Source: Streptomyces sp. NBC_01235
Lineage (GTDB): Bacteria > Actinomycetota > Actinomycetes > Streptomycetales > Streptomycetaceae
DNA length: 64,000 nt
Assembly: GCF_035989285.1 (NCBI RefSeq)
Contig: NZ_CP108513.1
Span: 8,060,001-8,124,000, forward strand
Reading direction: 5' to 3'
The notes below the pieces were generated by a model. That model saw only the letters and a list, made by a program, of their open reading frames with translations, searched no databases and was not told the DNA's origin. Shown in pieces: positions 48,832 through 57,631 of this stretch; positions within the stretch are counted from its first letter, which is position 1, and every line of letters begins with the position of its first letter. The translations under genes were made by a program, and so were the position numbers.

Positions 48832-51732
48832 ATGACAGAGACGGCGAGCGGTCCGGCACGAGGTTCCCGAGCCAAGGGCGCCAAGATCACCAAGGGCCTG
48901 CGTATCGAGCGCATCCACACCACCCCCGGCGTGCACCCGTACGACGAGGTGGTCTGGGAGCGCCGTGACGTCGTCATGACCAACTGGCGCGACGGCTCGG
49001 TCAATTTCGAGCAGCGTGGCGTCGAGTTCCCCGACTTCTGGTCGGTGAACGCGGTCAACATCGTCACCAGCAAGTACTTCCGCGGTGCCGTCGGCACCCC
49101 GCAGCGCGAGACCGGCCTCAAGCAGCTGGTCGACCGCATCGTGAAGACGTACCGGAAGGCCGGCGAGGACCACAAGTACTTCGCCTCGCCCGCCGACGCC
49201 GAGATCTTCGAGCACGAGCTGGCGTACGCCCTCCTGCACCAGATCTTCAGCTTCAACAGCCCCGTCTGGTTCAACGTCGGAACCCCGCAGCCCCAGCAGG
49301 TCTCCGCCTGCTTCATCCTGGCCGTCGACGACTCCATGGAGTCGATCCTCGACTGGTACAAGGAAGAGGGCATGATCTTCAAGGGCGGCTCCGGCGCCGG
49401 CCTGAACCTCTCCCGCATCCGCTCCTCCAAGGAGCTCCTCTCCTCCGGCGGCAACGCCTCCGGCCCGGTCTCCTTCATGCGTGGCGCCGACGCCTCCGCC
49501 GGCACCATCAAGTCCGGTGGCGCCACGCGTCGCGCGGCCAAGATGGTCGTGCTCGACGTGGACCACCCCGACGTCGAGGACTTCATCGCCACCAAGGTGA
49601 AGGAAGAGGAGAAGATCCGCGCTCTGCGTGACGCGGGCTTCGACATGGACCTGGGCGGCGACGACATCACGTCCGTCCAGTACCAGAACGCCAACAACAG
49701 CGTCCGCGTGAACGACGAGTTCATGACGGCCGTCGAGAACGGCACCGAGTTCGGCCTCCGTGCCCGTATGACCGGCGAGATCATCGAGAAGGTCGACGCC
49801 AAGGCGCTGTTCCGCAAGCTCGCCGAGGCCGCGTGGGCCTGTGCCGACCCGGGCATCCAGTACGACGGTGTGATCAACAACTGGCACACCTGCCCCGAGT
49901 CCGGCCGGATCACCGCGTCGAACCCGTGCAGCGAGTACATGCACCTGGACAACACGTCCTGCAACCTCGCCTCGTTGAACCTGATGAAGTTCCTCAAGGA
50001 CGACAGCAAGGGCAACCAGTCCTTCGAGGCCGACCGCTTCCAGAAGGTCGTCGAGCTCGTCATCACCGCGATGGACATCTCCATCTGCTTCGCGGACTTC
50101 CCCACCCAGAAGATCGGCGAGAACACGCGCGCGTTCCGCCAGCTCGGCATCGGCTATGCCAACCTCGGCGCCCTGCTGATGGCCACCGGTCACGCCTACG
50201 ACTCCGACGGCGGACGCTCCCTGGCCGGTGCCATCACCTCCCTGATGACCGGCACGGCCTACCGCCGCTCCGCCGAGCTCGCCGCGGTCGTCGGCCCGTA
50301 CGACGGCTACGCCCGCAACGCCGACGCCCACAACCGCGTCATGAAGCAGCACTCCGACGCCAACGGCACGGCCGTGCGCATGGACGACCTGGACACCCCG
50401 GTCTGGGCCGCCGCGACGGAGGCCTGGCAGGACGTGCTGCGTCTCGGTGAGAAGAACGGTTTCCGTAACTCCCAGGCGTCCGTGCTCGCCCCGACCGGCA
50501 CCATCGGTCTGGCGATGTCCTGCGACACCACCGGCGTCGAGCCCGACCTCGCCCTGGTCAAGTTCAAGAAGCTGGTCGGCGGCGGCTCGATGCAGATCGT
50601 CAACGGCACCGTCCCGCAGGCCCTGCGCCGCCTGGGCTACCAGGAGGAGCAGATCGAGGCGGTCGTCGCCCACATCGCCGACAACGGCAACGTGATCGAC
50701 GCCCCCAGCCTCAAGCCCGAGCACTACGAGGTGTTCGACTGCGCCATGGGCGAGCGCGCCATCTCGCCGATGGGCCACGTCCGCATGATGGCCGCGATCC
50801 AGCCCTGGATCTCCGGCGCCATCTCCAAGACGGTCAACATGCCGGAGACGGCGACCGTCGAGGAGGTCGAGGAGATCTACTTCGAGGCCTGGAAGCTCGG
50901 CGTCAAGGCGCTCGCGATCTACCGCGACAACTGCAAGGTCGGCCAGCCCCTCTCCGCGAAGACCAAGGAGAAGGAGAAGACCGAGATCACCGCGAAGGCC
51001 GAGGACACGATCCGCACCGCGGTCGAGAAGGTCATCGAGTACCGCCCGGTCCGCAAGCGCCTGCCCAAGGGCCGTCCCGGCATCACGACCTCGTTCACGG
51101 TCGGTGGCGCCGAGGGCTACATGACCGCCAACTCCTACCCGGACGACGGTCTCGGCGAGGTGTTCCTGAAGATGTCCAAGCAGGGCTCGACCCTCGCCGG
51201 CATGATGGACGCCTTCTCCATCGCGGTCTCCGTCGGCCTCCAGTACGGCGTGCCGCTGGAGACGTACGTCTCGAAGTTCACCAACATGCGCTTCGAACCG
51301 GCCGGCATGACCGATGACCCGGACGTGCGGATGGCGCAGTCGATCGTCGACTACATCTTCCGGCGCCTGGCGCTCGACTTCCTGCCCTTCGAGACGCGCT
51401 CCGCGCTCGGCATCCACTCCGCCGAGGAGCGTCAGCGTCACCTGGAGACCGGTTCGTACGAGCCGACTCTCGAGGAGGAGGAGGTGGACGTCGAGGGCCT
51501 CGCCCAGTCCGCCCCGCGCCCGACGGACCTGAAGGCCGTCGCCACCCCGAAGGTCGACGTCGAGGCGGCCAAGCCCGCTCCGCAGCAGGCCCACACCAGC
51601 GCCGAGCTGGTGGAGATGCAGCTGGGCATCCAGGCCGACGCCCCGCTGTGCTTCTCCTGCGGCACCAGGATGCAGCGGGCCGGTTCCTGCTACATCTGCG
51701 AGGGCTGCGGTTCGACCAGCGGCTGCAGCTGA
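48832..51732 (+). CDS. nrdJ: Class II (coenzyme B12-dependent) ribonucleotide reductase NrdJ
   Basis: This 966-residue enzyme reduces ribonucleotides to deoxyribonucleotides using adenosylcobalamin, independently of oxygen. Conserved blocks include FSFNSPVWFNVG, GSGAGLNLSRIRSS, NPCSEYMHLDNTSCNLASLN and LAPTGTIGLAMSCDT. The C-terminus has a zinc-ribbon-like end (CFSCGTRMQRAGSCYICEGC) with redox cysteines. GGGAGGC precedes ATG 48832. It belongs to the nrdRJ operon and supplies dNTPs for repair and recovery. Confidence 0.97.
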   Translation: MTETASGPARGSRAKGAKITKGLRIERIHTTPGVHPYDEVVWERRDVVMTNWRDGSVNFEQRGVEFPDFWSVNAVNIVTSKYFRGAVGTPQRETGLKQLVDRIVKTYRKAGEDHKYFASPADAEIFEHELAYALLHQIFSFNSPVWFNVGTPQPQQVSACFILAVDDSMESILDWYKEEGMIFKGGSGAGLNLSRIRSSKELLSSGGNASGPVSFMRGADASAGTIKSGGATRRAAKMVVLDVDHPDVEDFIATKVKEEEKIRALRDAGFDMDLGGDDITSVQYQNANNSVRVNDEFMTAVENGTEFGLRARMTGEIIEKVDAKALFRKLAEAAWACADPGIQYDGVINNWHTCPESGRITASNPCSEYMHLDNTSCNLASLNLMKFLKDDSKGNQSFEADRFQKVVELVITAMDISICFADFPTQKIGENTRAFRQLGIGYANLGALLMATGHAYDSDGGRSLAGAITSLMTGTAYRRSAELAAVVGPYDGYARNADAHNRVMKQHSDANGTAVRMDDLDTPVWAAATEAWQDVLRLGEKNGFRNSQASVLAPTGTIGLAMSCDTTGVEPDLALVKFKKLVGGGSMQIVNGTVPQALRRLGYQEEQIEAVVAHIADNGNVIDAPSLKPEHYEVFDCAMGERAISPMGHVRMMAAIQPWISGAISKTVNMPETATVEEVEEIYFEAWKLGVKALAIYRDNCKVGQPLSAKTKEKEKTEITAKAEDTIRTAVEKVIEYRPVRKRLPKGRPGITTSFTVGGAEGYMTANSYPDDGLGEVFLKMSKQGSTLAGMMDAFSIAVSVGLQYGVPLETYVSKFTNMRFEPAGMTDDPDVRMAQSIVDYIFRRLALDFLPFETRSALGIHSAEERQRHLETGSYEPTLEEEEVDVEGLAQSAPRPTDLKAVATPKVDVEAAKPAPQQAHTSAELVEMQLGIQADAPLCFSCGTRMQRAGSCYICEGCGSTSGCS

Positions 51733-51764
51733 TGTCGGAAACCTGCTGGATGTGAACCAGCGGG

Positions 51765-51811
51765 CGAGGGCGGTGGAACCGGTTGTCGGTTCCACCGCCC
51801 TCGGCGTTTTT
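51765..51811 (+). terminator. Intrinsic terminator after nrdJ
   Basis: A 16-bp stem (51765-51780 with 51788-51803) and a 7-base loop are followed by a T-run ending at 51811. This is the most classical rho-independent terminator in the window. Confidence 0.92.
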
Positions 51812-51835
51812 CCTGCCCAGTCGTGACGCCCGCCG

Positions 51836-52369
51836 TCAGGACTGGCGCACCTGGCCCATGATCCTCGTGAACGTCGCCGGGTCGTCCTCGAAGCCCTGGA
51901 CGCCGGCGTGGAACGACCAGCCGTCGGACGGCTCGCGCACGAACTCCCCGACCGTCGCCGCGGTCGCGCCGAGAACGCCGCCGAAGTCGTCCTCGTCCAG
52001 GACGGTGTAGCCCTCTCGTATCCGGAAGCCGGGGTTGAGGACGCTGACGAAGGTCCGGTGCTCCGGGTTCTGCTGGATGACGACGCCGACGACCACGCGC
52101 GCGTACCGCGCGTCCAGCCGTTCGAGTTCCAGCGTCATGACCTCGTCCCAGCCGAAGCCCTTGCCGTCCTTGCTGTCCCGGTTGAGATAGATCGTGCCGT
52201 CGGGCGAGCGACTGTCGAAGTGCACGACATAGTCAGGGGCACCGGCCGGATCGGCCGCCAGGTAGGTCGCGGCCACGATGTCCAGATCCGTGGGCGGCTG
52301 CCCCGCCGGACTCGGGTCCCACTTCAGTGCCATCTCGATCTTGCGGATTCCCTTGTTGAGGCCGCTCAC
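51836..52369 (-). CDS. TerD-family stress protein
   Basis: This 177-residue protein belongs to the TerD family of calcium-binding proteins linked to tellurite, phage and general stress. It starts MSGLNKGIRKIEMALKWDPS (GTG at 52369) and contains LDIVAATYLAADP, DEVMTLELERLDARYARVVVGV and acidic residues suited to calcium binding. GGGGAG upstream supports the start. It is a solitary gene, so its role cannot be specified. It converges on nrdJ. Confidence 0.85.
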   Translation of the reverse strand: MSGLNKGIRKIEMALKWDPSPAGQPPTDLDIVAATYLAADPAGAPDYVVHFDSRSPDGTIYLNRDSKDGKGFGWDEVMTLELERLDARYARVVVGVVIQQNPEHRTFVSVLNPGFRIREGYTVLDEDDFGGVLGATAATVGEFVREPSDGWSFHAGVQGFEDDPATFTRIMGQVRQS

Positions 52370-52523
52370 GGACTCCCCTCCCCGTTTCCCCGTCTGCCGT
52401 CTCCCCGAACTGCCCGGCCGTCAGGGCCGGTTGTCCATCCTGCCACGCGCGCGTGCGTCGTCGCAGCGCTGCACCGCGTCCAAGGGTGACCGACGCCACG
52501 CCCGCTGGCCTTACCATGGCGCG

Positions 52524-53129
52524 GTGCTGGTCAAGTGGATTCGCTGCACCGTGGTGGACCGCCGCGGTTTCGAACGGGGACAGCGAAAGTGGGCGGGGCT
52601 TCTGGGGGAGCCGGGATTTCGGGGACAGGGCGGGGGCTGGAGCAGGGGACGGCCCTCCGTCGCGCATGTCTTCGCCTTCTGGGAGAGCCGCGCCTTCTAC
52701 GACTCCTTCATGGCACGCTCCCACGACCGGCTGGCGGCGGCGCAGTCGGGCACCTTCAAGGACGCCCAGGTGCGGCTGTTCGACTACCGCTTCGACGTGA
52801 AGACGGGCTTCGAGCCCCGTTTCACCGACTCCGACCTGCTGCGAGTGGCACTGTGCCGGGTCCACGAGGAACGCGCCGAGCACTTCACCCTGATGCAGGA
52901 GAAGGTGTGGAACCCCGCCATGGCCGGCTCGCCCGGCATGATCCGAGGGTTCTTCGCCGAGGCGCCCGGTCACGAGTTCCTGGTGCTGTCGATGTGGCGT
53001 TCGCAGGCGGAGCACGGAAAGTACCGCACCGAGCGCGTGGAGCGGCTCGCACTGCGTGCCCAGACGGAGGCGGACATCTCCTCTCTCACCGGCGACATCG
53101 TCGAACTTGAGTCCACCTGGACGGTTTGA
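52524..53129 (+). CDS. YdbC/DUF4937-like protein
   Basis: This 201-residue protein resembles actinobacterial proteins of the YdbC (DUF4937) family, which have two ferredoxin-like (dimeric alpha-beta barrel) repeats. Visible blocks are LVKWIRCTVVDRRGFERGQR, VFAFWESRAFYDSFMARSHD and FLVLSMWRSQAEHGKYR. Enzyme activity is unknown. The start is GTG 52524; TACCAT (52512-52517) lies 6 bases before it, pointing to a leaderless message. The ATG at 52516 is out of frame. Confidence 0.75.
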   Translation: MLVKWIRCTVVDRRGFERGQRKWAGLLGEPGFRGQGGGWSRGRPSVAHVFAFWESRAFYDSFMARSHDRLAAAQSGTFKDAQVRLFDYRFDVKTGFEPRFTDSDLLRVALCRVHEERAEHFTLMQEKVWNPAMAGSPGMIRGFFAEAPGHEFLVLSMWRSQAEHGKYRTERVERLALRAQTEADISSLTGDIVELESTWTV

Positions 53130-53284
53130 AACCCGGACTCGTCGGCGGAATCACCAACTGGTTCGTCACCGCGCTCGTTGATCGTGTGTTGTTTTGTGCC
53201 TTCTGATGCGGGATCTGTGTGACCTGCGCCGTATGCAGGCCCTACGAGTGCTCGATCGGCCGTCATCCGATCTAGGGTTTTGGC

Positions 53285-53944
53285 ATGGCACGACCACGGC
53301 GCATCGTCCTTGTCCGGCACGGGGAGTCAACGGGCAATGTTGATGACACCGTCTACGAGCGTGAGCCCGACCATGCACTGGCCCTGACCGAGCGGGGCTG
53401 GCGGCAGGCGGAGGAGACGGGAAAGAACCTGCGGGAGGTCTTCGGCCGCGAGCGGGTCAGCGTGTACGTCTCCCCGTACCGGCGCACCCACGAGACCCTC
53501 AGAGCCTTCCACCTCGACTCCGAGCTCATACGGGTACGCGAGGAGCCCCGGCTGCGCGAGCAGGACTGGGGAAACTGGCAGGACCGCGACGACGTACAGC
53601 TGCAGAGGACCTACCGGGACGCCTACGGGCACTTCTTCTACCGCTTCGCCCAGGGCGAGAGCGGAGCCGACGTCTACGACCGGGTCGGCGGCTTCCTGGA
53701 GAGCCTGTACCGCAGCTTCGAGGCCCCGGACCACCCGCCGAACGTCCTCATCGTGACCCACGGCCTCGCCATGCGCCTGTTCTGCATGCGCTGGTTCCAC
53801 TGGACGGTCGCCGAGTTCGAGTCCCTGTCGAACCCGGGGAACGCCGAGATGCGGATGCTCGTTCTCGGGGACGACGGCAAGTACACGCTCGACCGGCCCT
53901 TCAACCGCTGGCGAGACCCGGAGCCGTACGGGATCACCGGATAG
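53285..53944 (+). CDS. Histidine phosphatase family protein
   Basis: This 219-residue protein belongs to the phosphoglycerate mutase-like histidine phosphatases. The catalytic motif VLVRHGESTGN is at the N-terminus, and VSPYRRTHETL and VTHGLAMRLFCMRW carry the other active-site residues. The substrate is unknown. TAGGGT at 53273-53278 is 6 bases before the ATG, so it is likely leaderless. The ADP-ribosylglycohydrolase gene begins 12 bases after its stop. Confidence 0.88.
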   Translation: MARPRRIVLVRHGESTGNVDDTVYEREPDHALALTERGWRQAEETGKNLREVFGRERVSVYVSPYRRTHETLRAFHLDSELIRVREEPRLREQDWGNWQDRDDVQLQRTYRDAYGHFFYRFAQGESGADVYDRVGGFLESLYRSFEAPDHPPNVLIVTHGLAMRLFCMRWFHWTVAEFESLSNPGNAEMRMLVLGDDGKYTLDRPFNRWRDPEPYGITG

Positions 53945-53956
53945 AGTGGCAGAGCG

Positions 53957-54862
53957 ATGACCGCTGATTCCTCTCCCGACGGGCGCCTGGAGCGCGCCCT
54001 GGCCAGCCTGCGTGGCCTCGCCGTGGGTGACGCGCTGGGCTCACAGTTCTTCGTGCCGGTGAACTATCCGCTGCTGCAGCGCCGCGAACTGCCGCCCGGC
54101 CCGTGGCAGTGGACCGACGACACCGAGATGGCCTGCTCCGTGGTGGCCGTCCTGGCCACCCACCATCGCATCGACCAGGACGCCCTGGCCCACGCCTTCG
54201 CGGAGCACCACGACTTCGACCGCGGATACGGCCCTGCGGTGAACCGGCTGCTGAGGCTGGTCAGGGAGGGCGCCGACTGGCGCGAACTGTCAGCCGCCCT
54301 GTTCAACGGGCAGGGGTCCTGGGGCAACGGCGCAGCGATGCGGATCGCCCCCTTGGGAGCCTGGTACGCGGACGACCCCGAGCAGGCGACCCATCAGGCG
54401 GAGATCTCCGCCTACCCCACGCATCAGCACAGGGAGGCCGTGGTCGGTGCCATGGCCGTCGCCGCGGCCGCCGCGCTGGCCGGCGCCCCCGGAGGCCCGC
54501 CCAGCGCCGAGGCGCTTCTGGACGGTGTCATCGCCCTCGTCCCGAAGAGTGCCGTCGGCGCGGGTCTGAGGCGTGCCAGGGACATGCTCGATTACGCCGA
54601 CGCGGCCACCGTCGCGGCCGTGCTGGGCTGCGGGAGGCGTACGTCGGCCCATGACACCGTCCCCTTCGCGATCTGGTCGGCTGCTCGCGCTCTCGGTGAC
54701 TACGAGACGGCGTTCTGGACGACCGCGCAGGTCGGCGGGGACGTGGACACGACCTGCGCCATCGTGGGCGGAGTGCTGGCGTCCGGCAAGACCGGGGCGC
54801 CTCCGGCGGCCTGGGCCCGACAGGTGGAAGCGCTGCCGGGGTGGGTGCCCGCGTCCGTGTGA
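53957..54862 (+). CDS. ADP-ribosylglycohydrolase family protein
   Basis: This 301-residue protein belongs to the DraG/ARH family, which removes ADP-ribose from proteins or small molecules using metal ions. Metal-binding motifs are WTDDTEMA near residue 50 and GGDVDTTCAIVGG near residue 260. It follows the histidine phosphatase gene at 12 bases, so the two are probably one operon. Together they could process ADP-ribose or a nucleotide metabolite. Target unknown. Confidence 0.88.
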   Translation: MTADSSPDGRLERALASLRGLAVGDALGSQFFVPVNYPLLQRRELPPGPWQWTDDTEMACSVVAVLATHHRIDQDALAHAFAEHHDFDRGYGPAVNRLLRLVREGADWRELSAALFNGQGSWGNGAAMRIAPLGAWYADDPEQATHQAEISAYPTHQHREAVVGAMAVAAAAALAGAPGGPPSAEALLDGVIALVPKSAVGAGLRRARDMLDYADAATVAAVLGCGRRTSAHDTVPFAIWSAARALGDYETAFWTTAQVGGDVDTTCAIVGGVLASGKTGAPPAAWARQVEALPGWVPASV

Positions 54863-55181
54863 CGTGTGAGGTGGGGCGAGTTCCCGCGAGGCGCAACTCT
54901 CGGTGTTCGATGGGAACTCTGCGTGACCGTCCGTGCGTTGTCCCGACATCCGCTGTGCGACGGGTGCGTGCATACGAGCGGGTGGCTGCGGGAGCGATGC
55001 AGGGGGCGTGGAGGTGGGCATGCGGTTCGTCTTGTTCGTGTTTGTGATCACGCTGTTGCTGCCGAGGGTCCGGGCGGGCCGGGTGGCCCGGGTGGCCCGG
55101 GTGGGCCGACCGGGGAGCGGGGGACACGCCTGCGCGGTGTCGGGCAGCGGCACTCCGGGGTCGGCCCATGGGGTCGTCCTG
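54863..55181. other. Intergenic region with a 9-bp tandem repeat
   Basis: No supportable gene lies here. At 55071-55106 there are four tandem 9-base units of the form CGGGTGGCC, two exact and two variant. The region lies between the convergent ADP-ribosylglycohydrolase and MFS genes. Confidence 0.65.
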
Positions 55182-56729
55182 TCAGCCGACCACGGGACCT
55201 GCCGTGCCGGACAGCGCCTCGAGGTCGCTCTTACGGACACGGATCACGAACCAGGCCGTCATCAGAGCGAGCGCGGCCATCGCGGCGGCTGGGACAAAGG
55301 CCGTCGAGATGCCCTGGGCGAGTACCTCGTGCCCCCAGGGAGCGGGCAGTTGGTGTGTTCTGGCGAACTCGGCCTTCTGCTCCGCGGATCCGTCGGCGAG
55401 GAACTTCGGCAGTTGTTTCTCCGCCTCGTCCTTGCTCGCCGTCCCGAAGACGGTCGTCAGGATGGACAGCCCGAGCGAACCGCCCACCTGCTGCGTGGCG
55501 TTGAGCAGGCCGGACGCGGCACCCGCTTCGTGCTGGGCGACACCTGCGACCGCGGTGATCGTCACCGTCACGAAGTTCAGACCCATGCCGAACCCGAAGA
55601 CCACCATCGGCCCCAGCACCCCGCCGACGTAGGAACTGTCCGGGTTGATGAAGGCCTGCCAGGTCAGGCCGACGACCACCAGCGAGGCGCCGGTGACCAT
55701 GAACGGCTTGGGGCCCAGGACCGGCAGGAAGCGCTGCGACAGACCCGCGCCCGTCGCGATGGCGACCGTGACGGGGAGGAAGGCGAGGCCTGCCTTGATC
55801 GGGCTGTAGCCCAGTACGTTCTGCACGAACAGGACGATGTAGAAGAACATGCCGAACATGGCCGCAGCGAGGCTCAGCATGATCACGTACGTTCCGGAGC
55901 GGTTGCGGTCGGCGAACATCTTCAGCGGAGTGATCGGTTCCTTGGCCCGCATCTCCGTGAACACGAAGGCGATCAGCAGGACCAGCGCGGCGCCGAAGGC
56001 GCCGAGGGTGAGGCTGTCCCGCCATCCTTCCTCCGCAGCGCGGATGAAGGCGTAGACAAGGGAGGCCATGCCGGTCGTGGAGGTCAGCGCGCCGGCTATG
56101 TCGAAGCGCCCGGGGTGCCGTTCGGACTCGCTGATGTACAGCGGCGCGAGGGCGGCGATGAGTACTCCGATGGGCACGTTGACGAACAGCACCCAGCGCC
56201 AGTCGAGCCACTCGGTGAGCATGCCGCCCGCGAGCAGGCCGATGGCACCGCCGCCCGCCGAGACGGCGGCGAAGACGCCGAAGGCCCGGTTCCGCTCCGG
56301 TCCCTCCGGGAACGTGGTGGTGATCAGCGCCAGCGAGGTGGGCGACGCGATGGCGCCTCCCATCCCCTGCAGGGCGCGCGCGGCCAGCAACTGCCAGGGC
56401 TCCTGGGCCAGTCCGCCGAGGAGCGAGGCGAAGGTGAAGAGCAGGATGCCGGTCATGAACACCCGGCGTCGGCCGAGGATGTCACCGGCTCGGGCACCGA
56501 GCAGCAGGAGGCCTCCGAAGGTGAGCGTGTAGGCGCTGACCACCCAGGTGAGGTCGGTGGTGCTGAACTTGAGCGCGTCTTGAATGTGCGGGAGTGCGAT
56601 GTTCACAATCGTGGCATCGAGTACCACCATGAGTTGGCAGGCCGCGATGACGGTGAGCGCGATGCCGGGATGCCCCTCCCGGCGGGCCGCACCCGGTTTC
56701 TGGTCCTGAATCAACTGAGAGGTTGTCAC
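55182..56729 (-). CDS. MFS drug exporter, DHA2 (EmrB/QacA) family
   Basis: This 515-residue transporter has about 14 membrane helices. The DHA2 signature includes MVVLDATIVNIALPHIQDAL in helix 1 and LGARAGDILGRRRVFMTG in the loop between helices 2 and 3, with GGAIASPTSLALI in motif C position. It probably exports a toxic compound by proton antiport. GTG 56729 has GGGGGAC upstream. It is divergent from a TetR regulator, and one TetR-type operator lies 24 bases upstream of its start. Confidence 0.93.
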   Translation of the reverse strand: MTTSQLIQDQKPGAARREGHPGIALTVIAACQLMVVLDATIVNIALPHIQDALKFSTTDLTWVVSAYTLTFGGLLLLGARAGDILGRRRVFMTGILLFTFASLLGGLAQEPWQLLAARALQGMGGAIASPTSLALITTTFPEGPERNRAFGVFAAVSAGGGAIGLLAGGMLTEWLDWRWVLFVNVPIGVLIAALAPLYISESERHPGRFDIAGALTSTTGMASLVYAFIRAAEEGWRDSLTLGAFGAALVLLIAFVFTEMRAKEPITPLKMFADRNRSGTYVIMLSLAAAMFGMFFYIVLFVQNVLGYSPIKAGLAFLPVTVAIATGAGLSQRFLPVLGPKPFMVTGASLVVVGLTWQAFINPDSSYVGGVLGPMVVFGFGMGLNFVTVTITAVAGVAQHEAGAASGLLNATQQVGGSLGLSILTTVFGTASKDEAEKQLPKFLADGSAEQKAEFARTHQLPAPWGHEVLAQGISTAFVPAAAMAALALMTAWFVIRVRKSDLEALSGTAGPVVG

Positions 56730-56752
56730 TATGGGTCCCCCACAAGAGCGTT

Positions 56753-56772
56753 AGTGAACGCTGGCGTTCACT
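56753..56772. promoter_or_regulatory. TetR-type operator 1
   Basis: AGTGAACGC-TG-GCGTTCACT has perfect 9-base inverted arms. It lies 24 bases upstream of the exporter start, where it would overlap the promoter or leader. An almost identical site follows 48 bases away. Confidence 0.85.
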
Positions 56773-56800
56773 GGCCCGTCAACGGTAGTGAGTCCTTCAT

Positions 56801-56820
56801 AGTGAACGCAAGCGTTCACT
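56801..56820. promoter_or_regulatory. TetR-type operator 2
   Basis: AGTGAACGC-AA-GCGTTCACT has the same 9-base arms as operator 1 and differs only in the two central bases. It lies about 95 bases upstream of the TetR gene. The pair should let the regulator control both the exporter and itself. Confidence 0.85.
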
Positions 56821-56914
56821 TGCGGCGCCGCCCCTCGGCGCGTCCCCCGTCGCGGTCGCACACTGCCTCACCCCTCCCCGAAATCCCCGCTCCCTGCTCG
56901 CTGGAGACACTCAG

Positions 56915-57538
56915 ATGATCACTTCGCGCTGGACGGCCGCCCCCGCTCAGGCGGCCTCCCCCCGTCGGCGCGGCGCTGTGCTCGAACGCGCGATTCTCGA
57001 TGCCGCGCTGGAGCAGTTGGGCACCGTCGGCTGGAACGGACTCACGATGGAAGGCGTCGCGGCCGGTGCCCAGACGGGCAAGGCCGCCGTCTATCGCCGC
57101 TGGCCGTCCAAGGAGGACCTGGTCGCGGACGCCCTGCGGGCCGGGCTGCCCCGGCTGGATGCCGCCCCCGATCGAGGGAGCGTGCGTGAGGACTTGGCCG
57201 CCCTGTGCCGCGAGGCGCGTGACGTGATGTTCTCCCGGCCCGGTTCCGCACTGCGCTCGGTAATTCACGAATGCGATCCAACTCGGGCGGAGCGCTTCCA
57301 TGCCTTGATCTTCGAGGGCGTGGTGGAGCCGACCGTCAAGCTCCTTCATGAGGTCATCAGTAGGGGAATCGAGAGGGGTGAGGTGCGGCACGACGCGGCG
57401 AACGGTTATGTCTTCGACGTCATTCCGGCCATGATGATGTATCGATCAAAGATGTGCGCATGCGAATGGAATGATCGCGATCTCGACGAGATGATCGACC
57501 GGCTCATGCTGCCGTTGCTCCGACCGGTCGCGCCCTGA
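56915..57538 (+). CDS. TetR-family transcriptional regulator
   Basis: This 207-residue regulator has an N-terminal helix-turn-helix (residues about 22-70: LERAILDAALEQLGTVGWNG, then TGKAAVYRRWPSKEDLV). The C-terminal ligand domain ends with MIDRLMLPLLRP. GGAG at 56903-56906 supports ATG 56915. The last third of the gene is clearly less GC-rich than its neighbours. Two operators in the divergent region with the exporter make it the likely repressor of that exporter. Confidence 0.93.
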   Translation: MITSRWTAAPAQAASPRRRGAVLERAILDAALEQLGTVGWNGLTMEGVAAGAQTGKAAVYRRWPSKEDLVADALRAGLPRLDAAPDRGSVREDLAALCREARDVMFSRPGSALRSVIHECDPTRAERFHALIFEGVVEPTVKLLHEVISRGIERGEVRHDAANGYVFDVIPAMMMYRSKMCACEWNDRDLDEMIDRLMLPLLRPVAP

Positions 57539-57631
57539 GTGCGTTTTCGGCACCGTTGTCATCGACCTGTGAAGGGCTGGTGTCGACCGGGGTGTCGCGA
57601 GGGGATCCAGGCGGCGTAATCTAAGGGCGCC

